Below are positions 15,861 through 25,330 of a stretch of 64,000 bases of DNA, in pieces; positions within the stretch are counted from its first letter, which is position 1, and the number at the start of each line of letters is the position of its first letter. The notes below the pieces were generated by a model. The model had not been told where the DNA came from and made no database searches. It saw only the letters and a list, made by a program, of their open reading frames with translations. Origin of the DNA: an archaeon (GTDB taxonomy: Archaea > Nanobdellota > Nanobdellia > CSSed11-243R1); assembly GCA_024277205.1 (NCBI GenBank), contig JAJRVP010000005.1:1-64000 (forward strand). Reading direction: 5' to 3'. The position numbers and the translations under genes were made by a program.

Positions 15861-18800
15861 TATAATCTATGTATCCTTGAACATAATTAGATGTGCATGT
15901 AAATGATACATAAGAACCATCGCACCACCAATCTCCTGGTTCTTTGTTATACCCTATGCTTGTTCTTAAGGAATCACTACATAAATATCCAGAAATAACA
16001 CAATCTTGACAGTCCCCACTTACTGTTGTTGGATATTGGAATTTTTCACCACATCTTGTATAAGTATCTGCTGTAACTGTGTGTGAATCACACAATGGCC
16101 ACACACCCGTATAATAAACACATGTTGGAGCAGTATCTTGACATATAACAGCAGTGGTACATGAACTAGTACCGCACCCTATAGATACCCCGCTTCCACT
16201 TTTAGCATGCCAGCACTTGCTACCTCCATGGCATAAATTATCAGTACCTAAATATGCTGGGAAATAACATTTATCAAATGGACTTCCACAGTTTACTCCA
16301 ACATAGTATCCTAAAAATCCTGCTGTTCCAGTACAAGTGGGGCAAGGTGGTTGTCCACCCTCTGAGCCACAAGGTACACATGTTCCTCCTGAACAGGTAT
16401 TTCTATACCCTGGAATTGTACCCCATGCTGAAAAAGCAAAGTGGTAACATCCTTGCGTATCATCGAAATAACCATCTGTGTATTCATTATCACAACAGAT
16501 ATCTCCTGCAAACCCACATTCTACACATATTCCACTTCCATTTGGAGCTAAAGGTGGGCTTGTGTCATAACAGCCATTGTACATTCCTGTATCTGTGTAT
16601 GGGCATTGTGGTTGATTAAGAGTTCCGCATGGCACACATTGTGGTGTATTGCCTCCACTGCAATATCCTGTATTACATTTATTATTATCAAATGTGGCTC
16701 CATCTTCAACATTATCACAACATATTTGGTTATCTCCTCCACAAGTATAGCAATATCCTTGTGTATAAGAGTAACTTCCAGTTGAGTAGGTTGATGGCGC
16801 TTTTGCAGTTCCATCTATGCAACCGTTGTAATAATTACTACAATCATCATCACAAGCTTCAAGACCATCCAAACCACAATCATTTATAATTAGTGTTGTT
16901 GATGCTGTTTCTCCAGCATCATTTGTATCTCCATCACCATTAATGTCAACTGTTGCTGTTATTGTGCAGGTTCCTGGTGTTGTAAATGTAATAATTTCTG
17001 ATACGCCCCCAGTATTTATACCGCCAGCCCCAAATGTTTCTGTTGTTACAGAACCGCTTCCACAGCCAGTCCATGAAATTGTGGCTGTTTTTGAGTCGCA
17101 ATAATTACATAAACCAGTTACAATAACATTTGCAGAACTACATTTCTTAATCGATGTTGGATCTACAACAATGTTGACTTCTCCGACACAAACCTCTTCC
17201 CAACATTTATTTTTATAATCACTATCGGCATATGAAGTATTACAACAAGATAATCCTGGGCCCCCAATTCCTTCTCCACAGCATGGACAATCTTCTCCTG
17301 GGAAATTAGCACAATACTCTGTTGTTTCTGGTTTACAAATAGCATCTGTACAATCTGCTGGATCTGGTTCTGCTATTGCTCTTGGAGCATCACCACCAGA
17401 ATCTAAATCAGTAGCATTATATACTTTATCAGAAAATCCTGAGCCAGTATATTCTAAATCAAATGAAGAAATTAAATAACGATATTCTATATCTGCAAAT
17501 GCTTGGAATTCAACAACATGGAATTGATTATTTGCAGTATTTTTTGTTCCAGTTATTCTAATATATTTAACTTTCATTGGCGTAATATTCCATTCTTCAA
17601 CACTTTTATGGCTGCCTGTTGTAGCATCAACTAATTTATTCCAATGAACTCCATCAAGCGAACCTTCTATCTTGTACAAATAATATCTATCATCCTTATC
17701 CCATAAATGTATTCTTACACTATCAATAACATATTCGTCTGCAAGAGTGATTATCATTGCTTGAGCATCATCTACTCCACCATCTCCATTTGGATCCCAT
17801 AATACATATCCATATCCATACGAACCATCATAATGAGTTTCATCACCATCAATTACATGTTGTAATCTTTGATTATACAATTCTCCTTCTATGCGAGCTG
17901 GTGCTGTTGGATCAGAGTAATCAACTGCTTTTATTTGCGCCCCCCAATAGAGAGAAGCAACATTTTTTTCAACTGGTTTAGAAAGCAATTCTTTATTCAT
18001 ACGATTAATAATCCTTTTAATAACACATTTCATAGCATTGTTATCATTATTAGACGTTGTTGAGCAATCTCCACTAAAATAATCAACTCTCAATTTTCCT
18101 TCATCAGTCATAATTGCATGAACTTTGCAATTTCCAGAATATGTATCTGAAATAGATGTTGGAAAACTACAAAGGTTTGGTTCTTCATTTGGATATAAAT
18201 CAGGATTGTTTTTTATGTAATCTACAAGTACTTTAAAGGGTTGTTGCGGGGATTTACAAAGCGTTGTATCCTCTGTACATGTTTCTCCAGGTGCTAAATC
18301 TTTATCAACAGTTCCATCACCATCACTATCAAATTGAGTATCGCTGCATACGCATGCTTCTATGCTACCGTCGCTATAGTGTTTTACAACAGATTGATCT
18401 TTATCGATTATGCTTGGAATTGGAGAGTATTGTGGGTCCTTTAAAAAATCTTCAAAATATTCGTCCTCTACAAAACTTTTTGCCTCATAATAAACATCAA
18501 AAAATCTGGTTTTTGAAAAAAGATGCACATAGGGTTTTACTTCATATTCCACACTTGGATTTTCTGGAGGAACAGATAAGATTATATAATCTTGTCCAAC
18601 AGGTATCCATCTTGTTTGGAGAATTCCATCTTCTGTATTTACATCTCTTTGCAGATTAAAATCTAAATAATAGTTAAAATAAATGGGATACATGGTTCCT
18701 GCTGTTAATGCATTTAAAACATTTTCATTTGGTTTGGCATAAAATTGTCCTGCATATGTTCTGAATGTTTCCATTACTTTTTCAAAACTTGGAATGCAAG

Positions 18801-19299
18801 TATAGGAATTAACGCGCCAATAAGGTAGATATTTTTCAGCAATGTAAGGAACATTTAAATCTTTCCTGCCACAACTAAATCCTGCCCCATTGTTAATATT
18901 TGGAAAACAATAATTTGGTAGAATTACTTGGCTACCTCTACGACATTTACCTTTGTTAATACCAGCAGTTATACATACTGACCCAGTTGGACATGTACTC
19001 CCACAAGTTGGTAATGTGCAATCTTGGCTAGGTATCAAATCTGAAATTGAATATCCTCCAAATGAACCAGTAGCAAAAAGAGATTTATCAACTGCATAAC
19101 CTCTTTCTTGATCTAACAATTTTTTAAACATTTCCGCGTTCTTGGCTGCAGATATAGCACTAAACCTAAAAAAACTTGCTTGAGATGCAGATTCCAAATC
19201 TTTTGAAAGTCCGAGCATACCAACTATTAATATTATTGCTATTGCAAGTGCATACAAAAATGCACTTATGCCATACAATTGGGCTTTTCTTAATCTCAT
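15853..19299 (-). CDS. Giant pilin-like surface protein with F5/8 type C domain and Cys-rich repeats
   Basis: 1148 residues starting MRLRKAQLYGISAF; RKA-Q before a long hydrophobic helix is the class III-like leader seen throughout this locus. I start at the ATG overlapping the previous stop (ATGA). Domains in order: helix (about 7-35), Cys-containing region, a calcium-type segment DSDGDGTVDKDLAPGE (about 325-340), an F5/8C (discoidin, carbohydrate-binding) domain at about 465-605 (ITLADEYVIDSVRIHLWDK, MKVKYIRITG), an Ig-like region (about 700-770), then five or more Cys-rich repeats with CGxxxQPxCP and GxCVxCGFAGDICCDN patterns. Probably a tip adhesin on the pilus-like machine. Confidence 0.68.
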   Translation of the reverse strand: MRLRKAQLYGISAFLYALAIAIILIVGMLGLSKDLESASQASFFRFSAISAAKNAEMFKKLLDQERGYAVDKSLFATGSFGGYSISDLIPSQDCTLPTCGSTCPTGSVCITAGINKGKCRRGSQVILPNYCFPNINNGAGFSCGRKDLNVPYIAEKYLPYWRVNSYTCIPSFEKVMETFRTYAGQFYAKPNENVLNALTAGTMYPIYFNYYLDFNLQRDVNTEDGILQTRWIPVGQDYIILSVPPENPSVEYEVKPYVHLFSKTRFFDVYYEAKSFVEDEYFEDFLKDPQYSPIPSIIDKDQSVVKHYSDGSIEACVCSDTQFDSDGDGTVDKDLAPGETCTEDTTLCKSPQQPFKVLVDYIKNNPDLYPNEEPNLCSFPTSISDTYSGNCKVHAIMTDEGKLRVDYFSGDCSTTSNNDNNAMKCVIKRIINRMNKELLSKPVEKNVASLYWGAQIKAVDYSDPTAPARIEGELYNQRLQHVIDGDETHYDGSYGYGYVLWDPNGDGGVDDAQAMIITLADEYVIDSVRIHLWDKDDRYYLYKIEGSLDGVHWNKLVDATTGSHKSVEEWNITPMKVKYIRITGTKNTANNQFHVVEFQAFADIEYRYLISSFDLEYTGSGFSDKVYNATDLDSGGDAPRAIAEPDPADCTDAICKPETTEYCANFPGEDCPCCGEGIGGPGLSCCNTSYADSDYKNKCWEEVCVGEVNIVVDPTSIKKCSSANVIVTGLCNYCDSKTATISWTGCGSGSVTTETFGAGGINTGGVSEIITFTTPGTCTITATVDINGDGDTNDAGETASTTLIINDCGLDGLEACDDDCSNYYNGCIDGTAKAPSTYSTGSYSYTQGYCYTCGGDNQICCDNVEDGATFDNNKCNTGYCSGGNTPQCVPCGTLNQPQCPYTDTGMYNGCYDTSPPLAPNGSGICVECGFAGDICCDNEYTDGYFDDTQGCYHFAFSAWGTIPGYRNTCSGGTCVPCGSEGGQPPCPTCTGTAGFLGYYVGVNCGSPFDKCYFPAYLGTDNLCHGGSKCWHAKSGSGVSIGCGTSSCTTAVICQDTAPTCVYYTGVWPLCDSHTVTADTYTRCGEKFQYPTTVSGDCQDCVISGYLCSDSLRTSIGYNKEPGDWWCDGSYVSFTCTSNYVQGYIDYND

Positions 19300-19907
19300 T
19301 CTACGCACCTGCCCCCACTACATTTTAAACCCGGATCGCAAAAATTACCTGGACAACATTCTTTTCCTTTAATCCCACAAGCATCTGTATCTTCTGCCAC
19401 AAACAATTCTGCTGTACCTATTTGTCCAGTTGGGTTGTAAATTGGAATAAAACAAAATTGTTTTATTGTTAAACCTTTTTCTTTGAGTTCGTCCATGATT
19501 TCTTTTCTCAAATCGCCAGATATTCTTTTAGATGCTAAATAACCTTCTATATAAGTTGGTTTTTGCCCCAAAGGTGTTGTTTTTAACTTGGTTGTGTAAT
19601 CAACTAGCGTAGTATTAAATTCGTTTGAAACAAAAATGTATCTTCTATCTCCACCAAAATAATTATACATTTTACTAAATTCTGGGTGTTTGCTTACATT
19701 GTCTCCTTCTCTTATGTATTCATCTCCTATTAAGGGAAGTATCATGAAAAAGCATCTTTGATCTATTTCTTGATCAAGAATGGATATCATGCCCTCAAGT
19801 GTTATACCATTAACAAATGTATTTAAGAAAAATATGCCACCCAACCCAATTACAGCTACTACAACCATTCCAACTAATGCATCTGGTCCAAATTGCGCGC
19901 GTTTCAT
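19296..19907 (-). CDS. Pilin-like single-pass protein with Cys-rich tail
   Basis: 203 residues: leader MKRAQFGPDAL with the K-R-A|Q type site, hydrophobic helix about 9-30, a soluble domain (about 40-165) and a C-terminal knottin-like module CGIKGKECCPGNFCDPGLKCSGGRC. The soluble part is not recognised. Overlaps both neighbours by 4 nt or more, so coupled. The tail spacing CCxxxxCxxxxxC matches that of the larger proteins on either side, linking them functionally. Confidence 0.65.
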   Translation of the reverse strand: MKRAQFGPDALVGMVVVAVIGLGGIFFLNTFVNGITLEGMISILDQEIDQRCFFMILPLIGDEYIREGDNVSKHPEFSKMYNYFGGDRRYIFVSNEFNTTLVDYTTKLKTTPLGQKPTYIEGYLASKRISGDLRKEIMDELKEKGLTIKQFCFIPIYNPTGQIGTAELFVAEDTDACGIKGKECCPGNFCDPGLKCSGGRCVE

Positions 19908-20989
19908 TTTTTCACATATTTTGCTTTAAATTCAATTTCTGGTAGAGTCATACCTTGATGGTTTTCTCCTTCAAGCAAACAAGTTTGTATGAGCAACACA
20001 CCAGGTTTTAATTCCCCATTATCATAAATACTAATTGGTATGATGGTTCTTTTCACACTTGAAGCATCAAAACATGTGGTATCCAACTGATTCCATATCC
20101 CGATCTGATAGTTTTCTTTGCTTGTGTTTGCTGCAACAGTTCCTTCAAAAACATAAAGTGGTTCATAAACTTTCCATATTGGCAATATCCCACCAGGGTC
20201 GGATTTATTATCCTCTATAACGCAAGCCCCTGAAAAGAGATTTGGTGGATGGTCATCATAATTATCAACATAACAATCTCCTTTTTTACATGATTGTGTA
20301 TATGGATACGCAGTTGTGGATTTACATATATCTGAAACATAACACCCATATGTATTTCCTTCATCATCAACACATCCATTTGCATTCCAGGAATAATCAC
20401 AACCACACATTGCGTGATAGTCCAAATTACATCCTGCAATATTTCCTCTATTTTTATAATTAACTTTACAGGGTACTAATTTTTTATTTATTCTCCCTAG
20501 CAAAGAAGTTACAATTCCTTCCTTAATTGTTGTTGGATTAGTTAAACCAGTCACAAATTGTGGAGTTTCGCCGCTCAAGTCTACAACTGCAATATCATAC
20601 TTAAATGCTGCACCAGTACCTTTAGCAGCATCCCACACACCTTCCGCTACATCTGCTTTTAAGTCATAATTGTCTTTCCTCATACAGTTAATATGTTCGT
20701 AATCAATCACTTTATTTTTATCAATTATATTTGGAAATACTCTGCTAACAAATTTTAATTGTTGGGATTCTAGATTTACAATTATTTCCCTATCCTCATA
20801 AGCTAAACAATCTGCAGAAGAAACAATTCTTCTTGTTGCAAGAAGATAAGCTGTGTTTTCATCAAATTCTCTGATTGTAAATTTAACATGTTGTGTCATT
20901 GACAAGAGTGAGATTAAAACTATGAAAAATATCATTATTGAAACGAGCTGAAGTGCAAAAAATACAAGTAATGCTTGTCCTTTTTTCAT
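19904..20989 (-). CDS. Pilin-like single-pass surface protein
   Basis: 361 residues: leader MKKGQALLVFFALQ (KKG|Q, the best class III match of the set) with helix to about residue 30, then a soluble domain with a few Cys (CAYEDREI, CMRKDNYDL). Residues 195-255 hold a Cys-dense part (CGCDYSWNANGC, CYVSDIC, CKKGDC). Unrecognised. Overlaps the neighbours by 4 nt on each side. Confidence 0.62.
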   Translation of the reverse strand: MKKGQALLVFFALQLVSIMIFFIVLISLLSMTQHVKFTIREFDENTAYLLATRRIVSSADCLAYEDREIIVNLESQQLKFVSRVFPNIIDKNKVIDYEHINCMRKDNYDLKADVAEGVWDAAKGTGAAFKYDIAVVDLSGETPQFVTGLTNPTTIKEGIVTSLLGRINKKLVPCKVNYKNRGNIAGCNLDYHAMCGCDYSWNANGCVDDEGNTYGCYVSDICKSTTAYPYTQSCKKGDCYVDNYDDHPPNLFSGACVIEDNKSDPGGILPIWKVYEPLYVFEGTVAANTSKENYQIGIWNQLDTTCFDASSVKRTIIPISIYDNGELKPGVLLIQTCLLEGENHQGMTLPEIEFKAKYVKK

Positions 20990-22287
20990 GGATTTTCCTC
21001 CAAATTTATAGTTACTCCAAAATATGGTTTGGTAGCAATTGATTCATCAACATAACACTTTCCTATTGATATATCGCATGTACAACCTACTGAAGATATA
21101 CAACTGACTTGTGTGACAACCTTAATGCTTCTATATTCTAAGTAAGAATCTCTATTATTAAATGAGGGGTTATCTATTGTAAATTCGCATCTCTCGATAG
21201 AATTTAATTTAGAAATATCAAAACAATAAATATCTACATCTGTTTGTTGTGTCTCATCCACAACATTTTGTGGATCTTGTGCAACTCTTTTTAAACATAC
21301 ATCGCCGATGTTATAAATTTTTATATAATACATTGGTAGGAGTACTATTTCTTTATCTGTAGCTGTACCACTCCAACAAGAATCATATGCTAGCTGGAGT
21401 ATTTCGTATATCGGATCTCCATCATATTTTGGATAAACCCAATTCAATGTATCATAAATCCCATCTCTTATCTTTGAGATTAATATTCTTTCTCTTACAA
21501 TTTTAAATTCAACTACATCTCCATAACCATAATCTTTTAAGTTTGCAAATCCAGGATATTCAATTAACAAAGGATCCTCTAAAACATGACGTGGGAATCT
21601 TGCTGGCATTATTGCTTTTATATAATAAACAAAATCACCTTTTCCATAAATTGTCTTTGTTTCTTTACCTCCCTTTTGAATACCAAAATTTGAAATATTC
21701 ATAAAACCGTTTAAACAAGAAAGTTGCCTCTTAGTTGGTTCTTCCCAAAAACAACCAACATCCTTATTAGAATTACAATCATTTTCATTGAATGTCTCGC
21801 AAGCTTCATAAACACCAACCCCATCTCCGCTACAATATGAGAATATGCTTTCACCATCTACTGTCCTATCATAATAAGGTATACACCCCTCATTTTCACA
21901 TCTATCCTCATCTAATAATCTACACTCATCTACACACTCTGTTCCTGTCCAAGCACATCCTACTAATTTCTGACATTTTTCTTCGGTTTCCATAAACTCG
22001 CAGGATACTATTGCCGCATTACAACCCACATTAGAATCATCCGGTTCTACAAATTGACACATTCTAGGAGGCTGATAATATACTTTGATATTATCTGGCA
22101 CAGAATACGCAACATCTGCTAGGGTTACTGTATCATGTGCAATTACTGCAGCTAATCTTGCCGCATCTGTTAAGGGACCTAAAAGTGCAAATGCAAAGAT
22201 TAATGAACCTATTAATGCTGCTGCGGGTATTACAATTGCGCCAATTGTCAGGGCTATATCAACTTGGGCTTTTTTTGTTTTTAGCAT
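20986..22287 (-). CDS. Pilin-like surface protein with Cys-rich insert
   Basis: 433 residues starting MLKTKKAQVDIALTIGAIVIPAAALIGSL, a KKA|Q leader with a Gly/Ala-rich helix and a second hydrophobic stretch to about residue 55. Residues 85-190 are rich in paired Cys (CEFMETEEKCQKLVGCAWTG, CRLLDEDRCENEGC, CNSNKDVGC), a spacing C-x(5)-C-x(4)-GC repeated three times. The rest (about 200-430) is soluble with scattered Cys and unknown. The ATG lies inside the last codons of the preceding gene. Confidence 0.62.
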   Translation of the reverse strand: MLKTKKAQVDIALTIGAIVIPAAALIGSLIFAFALLGPLTDAARLAAVIAHDTVTLADVAYSVPDNIKVYYQPPRMCQFVEPDDSNVGCNAAIVSCEFMETEEKCQKLVGCAWTGTECVDECRLLDEDRCENEGCIPYYDRTVDGESIFSYCSGDGVGVYEACETFNENDCNSNKDVGCFWEEPTKRQLSCLNGFMNISNFGIQKGGKETKTIYGKGDFVYYIKAIMPARFPRHVLEDPLLIEYPGFANLKDYGYGDVVEFKIVRERILISKIRDGIYDTLNWVYPKYDGDPIYEILQLAYDSCWSGTATDKEIVLLPMYYIKIYNIGDVCLKRVAQDPQNVVDETQQTDVDIYCFDISKLNSIERCEFTIDNPSFNNRDSYLEYRSIKVVTQVSCISSVGCTCDISIGKCYVDESIATKPYFGVTINLEENP

Positions 22288-23147
22288 TTACCACACCAAG
22301 TATCGCAAGGGATTTTATCATTTGCATTATACACAGTACTTCCACCTTCAATTTTCATATTAAGAAACCACCCATAATCTTGTTTTTCTAAAATAAATAT
22401 TTCAAATTTTATTGGTCTTTTTTGGAAGGAATCACCTTTTAATCCAGCAAGCCAAACAAGAGGTTTTCCAAAATAACGAAGCGTACAAGGATACATAGTA
22501 CCATCTGGTGCTCTATATGTGCAACCAATATCTTCTATAATGCGCGCACAATCCATCACTTTTATTCGTTCAACAGCATAATCATTTCCTTCTTTATCAA
22601 ATGCATTCAATAACTTATTGTTCGCCCATGTTGTTATTTTTTGAAATTCCTCTTCCCATGTTGAACCTGCGTTAACAGTAATGAGGTTATTATAAGGAAC
22701 ACAATCAGCAAAGAACGAACTTGAATAATCTATCCTCAGTAAACATAGACACGCATCCTGCAAATTTCCAATATTTGGTGTTGTACATTTTTTAATTGCA
22801 AATTTACCATCGTTCCCGATATCCTTTAATTGCTTTCCATCATAAGACCCACTATAAAGATAATCTGCTGTTTCGCGAGGTATAATAACAGCTGCATACG
22901 CCCTTTGGTCTACATCAGTTCTTAGTTTAAATGGTGTTAAAGTTTCTTCTCCTTGTGTCATAGCTTTTGCCATTAGTGCTTTCAAATCATTAAATGCCTG
23001 TTTATTGTTTGCATCTTCAACTGCTGTTGAAATTGACGAACCAAAATAAATAAAGATGAGCAAAATTACGACAACAATTATTATTCCCCCTATTATTTCA
23101 ATCCAATATTTTGTAAATCCTTTTTTCATCTTTAAAAGGTTAATCAT
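22281..23147 (-). CDS. Pilin-like surface protein, paralogue of the next upstream gene
   Basis: 288 residues. ATG at 23145-23147 overlaps the previous stop (ATGA); a second ATG six codons on (MKKGFTKYW) is also possible and would place KKG nearer the N-terminus. One hydrophobic helix (IIGGIIIVVVILLIFIYFGS) follows. The soluble domain shares order and motifs with 23144-24052: a CLCLLRI versus CWCLIRV pair, W..KITTWANNKLLNAF versus INKWNEKAADEL, and CTYRAPDG versus CRYYAPSG. So the two arose by duplication. Function unknown beyond surface subunit. Confidence 0.62.
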   Translation of the reverse strand: MINLLKMKKGFTKYWIEIIGGIIIVVVILLIFIYFGSSISTAVEDANNKQAFNDLKALMAKAMTQGEETLTPFKLRTDVDQRAYAAVIIPRETADYLYSGSYDGKQLKDIGNDGKFAIKKCTTPNIGNLQDACLCLLRIDYSSSFFADCVPYNNLITVNAGSTWEEEFQKITTWANNKLLNAFDKEGNDYAVERIKVMDCARIIEDIGCTYRAPDGTMYPCTLRYFGKPLVWLAGLKGDSFQKRPIKFEIFILEKQDYGWFLNMKIEGGSTVYNANDKIPCDTWCGKC

Positions 23148-24052
23148 GGACAATCACTTGAATATACATTGTTTTTATCTTCTTTAAAATCTCCTGCTTT
23201 CAAACTCGGATGGCTATAAAATTCCATATAATAATCTGGACCATAATTTGCAATTGGGCGTTGCATAGACATGGAATCAAAGAATATTTTTCTTACAATG
23301 TAATCTCCAAAGAATCCTGATTTCTTTGTTGCTGGATCAATCCAAACAATGACTTTTTCCTCATGTGACATAGATGGAAGCACTGGAAAACCTCCTTGCC
23401 CAGATGGTGCGTAATATCTGCAGTTTAACTCATCAACTGATTTGCATTGAAGAACAACTATTTTTTCAACAGCATTTGATGTAAGCTCATCTGCTGCTTT
23501 CTCATTCCACTTATTTATTTTATCTATTTGTTCAGCCCATTTTTCTGCTTTTCCTGTGCCCGCATCAATCAATATCTCTCCATTTGAGGATAATGGATTA
23601 ACTCTTGGTATTGTAATTGTATTGTGTGTTGGATTAACACAATACTCTTTTTTGAATCGAACTCTTATGAGGCACCAACACAAATCGCTATCATCCAAGC
23701 AATTTTTAATTCTTCCTTTTGAAACTTTTGTGGTGCATGGATAATACTCTTCACCAAAACATTCATCTAATAAATCAAGTTTATTTGCAAAATCGCTTAC
23801 AAATAATCCTATGGCATATGTATTTGATTTTGTTGGCGCAGACAAACTTATATATGCTGTTGTTTCTGCTCCTTCTGTACAGGTTTTTGACATAACTGAG
23901 GTAAATTTATTAAATGATTTTATATTTTCCATATCTGTTAAAAACTGCAAGAATGGACCTGCAAATCCACTGAAAAGTATAATCATTAATCCCACTACTA
24001 TCATCGAACCTATCATTTCAATTATAAATGGAGATAGCATTCCTCTTTTCAT
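23144..24052 (-). CDS. Pilin-like surface protein, paralogue of the downstream gene
   Basis: 302 residues: leader MKRGMLSPF (KRG|M), hydrophobic helix IIEMIGSMIVVGLMIILFSGFAGP, then a soluble domain with conserved Cys (CTEGAETTAY, CWCLIRV, LQCKSVDELNCRYYAPSG). Pairs with 22281-23147 as a tandem duplicate. Starts at an ATGA overlap with the preceding small gene. Confidence 0.62.
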   Translation of the reverse strand: MKRGMLSPFIIEMIGSMIVVGLMIILFSGFAGPFLQFLTDMENIKSFNKFTSVMSKTCTEGAETTAYISLSAPTKSNTYAIGLFVSDFANKLDLLDECFGEEYYPCTTKVSKGRIKNCLDDSDLCWCLIRVRFKKEYCVNPTHNTITIPRVNPLSSNGEILIDAGTGKAEKWAEQIDKINKWNEKAADELTSNAVEKIVVLQCKSVDELNCRYYAPSGQGGFPVLPSMSHEEKVIVWIDPATKKSGFFGDYIVRKIFFDSMSMQRPIANYGPDYYMEFYSHPSLKAGDFKEDKNNVYSSDCP

Positions 24053-24234
24053 GGTCCTGAAATCACCCCTCCAGATGTGTTGTTGATTAATTCATGAGTA
24101 ACATTTCCAATGTTTCTTTCAAAAAGCCCAAATCCTGAAAAATGCCAAATTAAAATAATAATTGAAATTATTAATATGATTATTAAAAAGATTATAAATG
24201 AAAATGGTATGCTTATTCCTTTCATTTTTATCAA
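24049..24234 (-). CDS. Small pilin-like membrane protein
   Basis: 61 residues: MIKMKGISIPFSF then a hydrophobic helix FIIFLIIILIISIIILIWHFSGFGLF and a 22-residue polar tail with two N-glycosylation sequons (NVT, NNTS). M-K-G|I fits the leader pattern of the locus. Overlaps genes on both sides (ATGA). Probably a minor subunit. Confidence 0.6.
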   Translation of the reverse strand: MIKMKGISIPFSFIIFLIIILIISIIILIWHFSGFGLFERNIGNVTHELINNTSGGVISGP

Positions 24235-24431
24235 CCAAAAAATCCAGTTACCTCTTCAGTGGCATTTTTGGACACATTCCCACCGATGTTAAATATGTCA
24301 ATTGATGCTTTGCTGCCCTCTCCAATAACTCCAAAAACATAAAGAAGCACTACTGCTAGTATAATTATACCTAATACTAAGACGATGATTACATGGATGG
24401 GTAATCCCTGTGCTTTTTCTCCAACTCTCAT
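24231..24431 (-). CDS. Small pilin-like membrane protein
   Basis: 66 residues: leader MRVGEKAQGLP (EKA|QGLP) as in the five Cys-rich pilins upstream, helix IHVIIVLVLGIIILAVVLLYVFGV, then a short tail with sequons NVS and NAT and no Cys. The helix and following residues resemble the protein at 7073-7477. A TATA box at 24454-24461 about 25 nt upstream suggests that a new leaderless transcript starts here. Confidence 0.62.
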   Translation of the reverse strand: MRVGEKAQGLPIHVIIVLVLGIIILAVVLLYVFGVIGEGSKASIDIFNIGGNVSKNATEEVTGFFG

Positions 24432-24453
24432 TAGTATTTTCTAATACTTATGG

Positions 24454-24461
24454 ATATATAA
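24454..24461 (-). promoter_or_regulatory. TATA box before the 24431 gene
   Basis: TTATATAT on the minus strand, 23-30 nt before the ATG at 24431, preceded by a T-rich stretch (about 24465-24500) that could end the upstream transcript. This suggests that the surface-protein train is split into at least two transcripts here. Confidence 0.45.
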
Positions 24462-24510
24462 CTTTTAAGAAAACAAAAAATTAAAAGAAAAAATAAAAGC
24501 TTGGCTATGT

Positions 24511-24888
24511 TTAAGGTGTTACTGTTGCACCGCTACAATCCAGTTGTTTTTGTATTCCATTTGCAAAAGTTACATAACATTGTACTCCATAATCGTAACA
24601 ATTAATCTCTTGTGTTTGTCCTTTTAATGCTTGTGAAATACAGTATTTACTATTAACTGAACCTAATAAATCGTCTGGGTCTTGACCTACTGTGTATTCC
24701 ATTGTATTTGCTTTTGTTTGTAATTTTGCACAAGCATCTTCACAACTGGTTCTAAATTGTTGTGGTGCTAATGCACTTCCTGCAGAACTCCCACCCGCTA
24801 CTACAAATCCTGCTGCTAAGATTAAAATCAAAATAGCCAAAGCTGCTATAACAATAAAATTTATTGGCAATCCTTGTGCTTTCATCAT
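24511..24888 (-). CDS. Cys-rich pilin-like protein, KAQGLP family member 1
   Basis: 125 residues. SD GGAGGTAAG lies 1-4 nt before the ATG pair (MMKAQGLPINF). Leader K-A|QGLP, helix FIVIAALAILILILAAGFVVAGG, then a small domain with Cys at about 49, 53, 83, 98, 105 and 118 (CEDACAKLQ at its start, CYVTFANG, LDCSG). Such a domain start, C-x(3)-C after the helix, is repeated in the four upstream paralogues. Processing by a prepilin peptidase after Ala is the inference; no such peptidase gene is in the window. Confidence 0.68.
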   Translation of the reverse strand: MMKAQGLPINFIVIAALAILILILAAGFVVAGGSSAGSALAPQQFRTSCEDACAKLQTKANTMEYTVGQDPDDLLGSVNSKYCISQALKGQTQEINCYDYGVQCYVTFANGIQKQLDCSGATVTP

Positions 24889-24944
24889 GCTTACCTCCTT
24901 TTGATGTTAATTTTAACTAATTATATATTAAAAAGGTTTTCTAA

Positions 24945-24965
24945 ATCAGAACCTACGGTTCTGAT
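24945..24965. repeat. Perfect hairpin ATCAGAACC-TAC-GGTTCTGAT
   Basis: A 9-bp perfect inverted repeat with a 3-nt loop in the spacer between two pilin-like genes. A variant copy with the same arms lies at 28694-28718, where it is flanked by an 11-bp direct duplication. Could be a terminator or a small mobile hairpin; the promoter-like TTTTTAATATATAATTAG follows it on the minus strand. Confidence 0.6.
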
Positions 24966-24983
24966 ACATCCTCTTGTAGAAGG

Positions 24984-25328
24984 TTAACATGAAGATGTTG
25001 TTCCACTACAAGAAAGAGTACAGGTAACACCATCGCTTGTTGTTATTTCACAAGTTGTTATTTCGTCGCATCTCAAATCTTCACCAAGTCCTTTTACAGA
25101 TTGAGTTAAGGAACAAAATGGTGAATCCGAATTTGAATATGGGCTCGTTGCGCCTTTTGCTAAATTTATTTCTAAAAGGCATTTTGAATCGCAAGCATTT
25201 ACTGCTGTTTGTGTGTCAACTGCTTCTGTTCGAAATCCTTTAAAGAAAAACATTGTGACAACTACCAAAACTAAAATAACCATAATGGTGATTACAATAA
25301 AACTCATTGGCATTCCTTGAGATTTCAT
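24984..25328 (-). CDS. Cys-rich pilin-like protein, KAQGLP family member 2
   Basis: 114 residues starting MKSQGMPMSF at 25326-25328; a GTG four codons earlier is inside the previous gene and less likely. K-S|QGMP leader, helix VITIMVILVLVVVTMFFFKG, then Cys-rich domain beginning NACDSKCLLE and ending CEITTSDGVTCTLSCSG. Eight Cys, all in the presumed outside part. Paralogue of its neighbours. Confidence 0.67.
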   Translation of the reverse strand: MKSQGMPMSFIVITIMVILVLVVVTMFFFKGFRTEAVDTQTAVNACDSKCLLEINLAKGATSPYSNSDSPFCSLTQSVKGLGEDLRCDEITTCEITTSDGVTCTLSCSGTTSSC

Positions 25329-25330
25329 GA

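Noticed and set aside
13570-18659. Several open frames on the + strand opposite the Cys-rich surface proteins
   Set aside because: They are Leu/His-rich antisense readings of Cys/Gly/Asn-rich genes, with no SD or family pattern. The minus-strand frames are long, overlapping and coherent.
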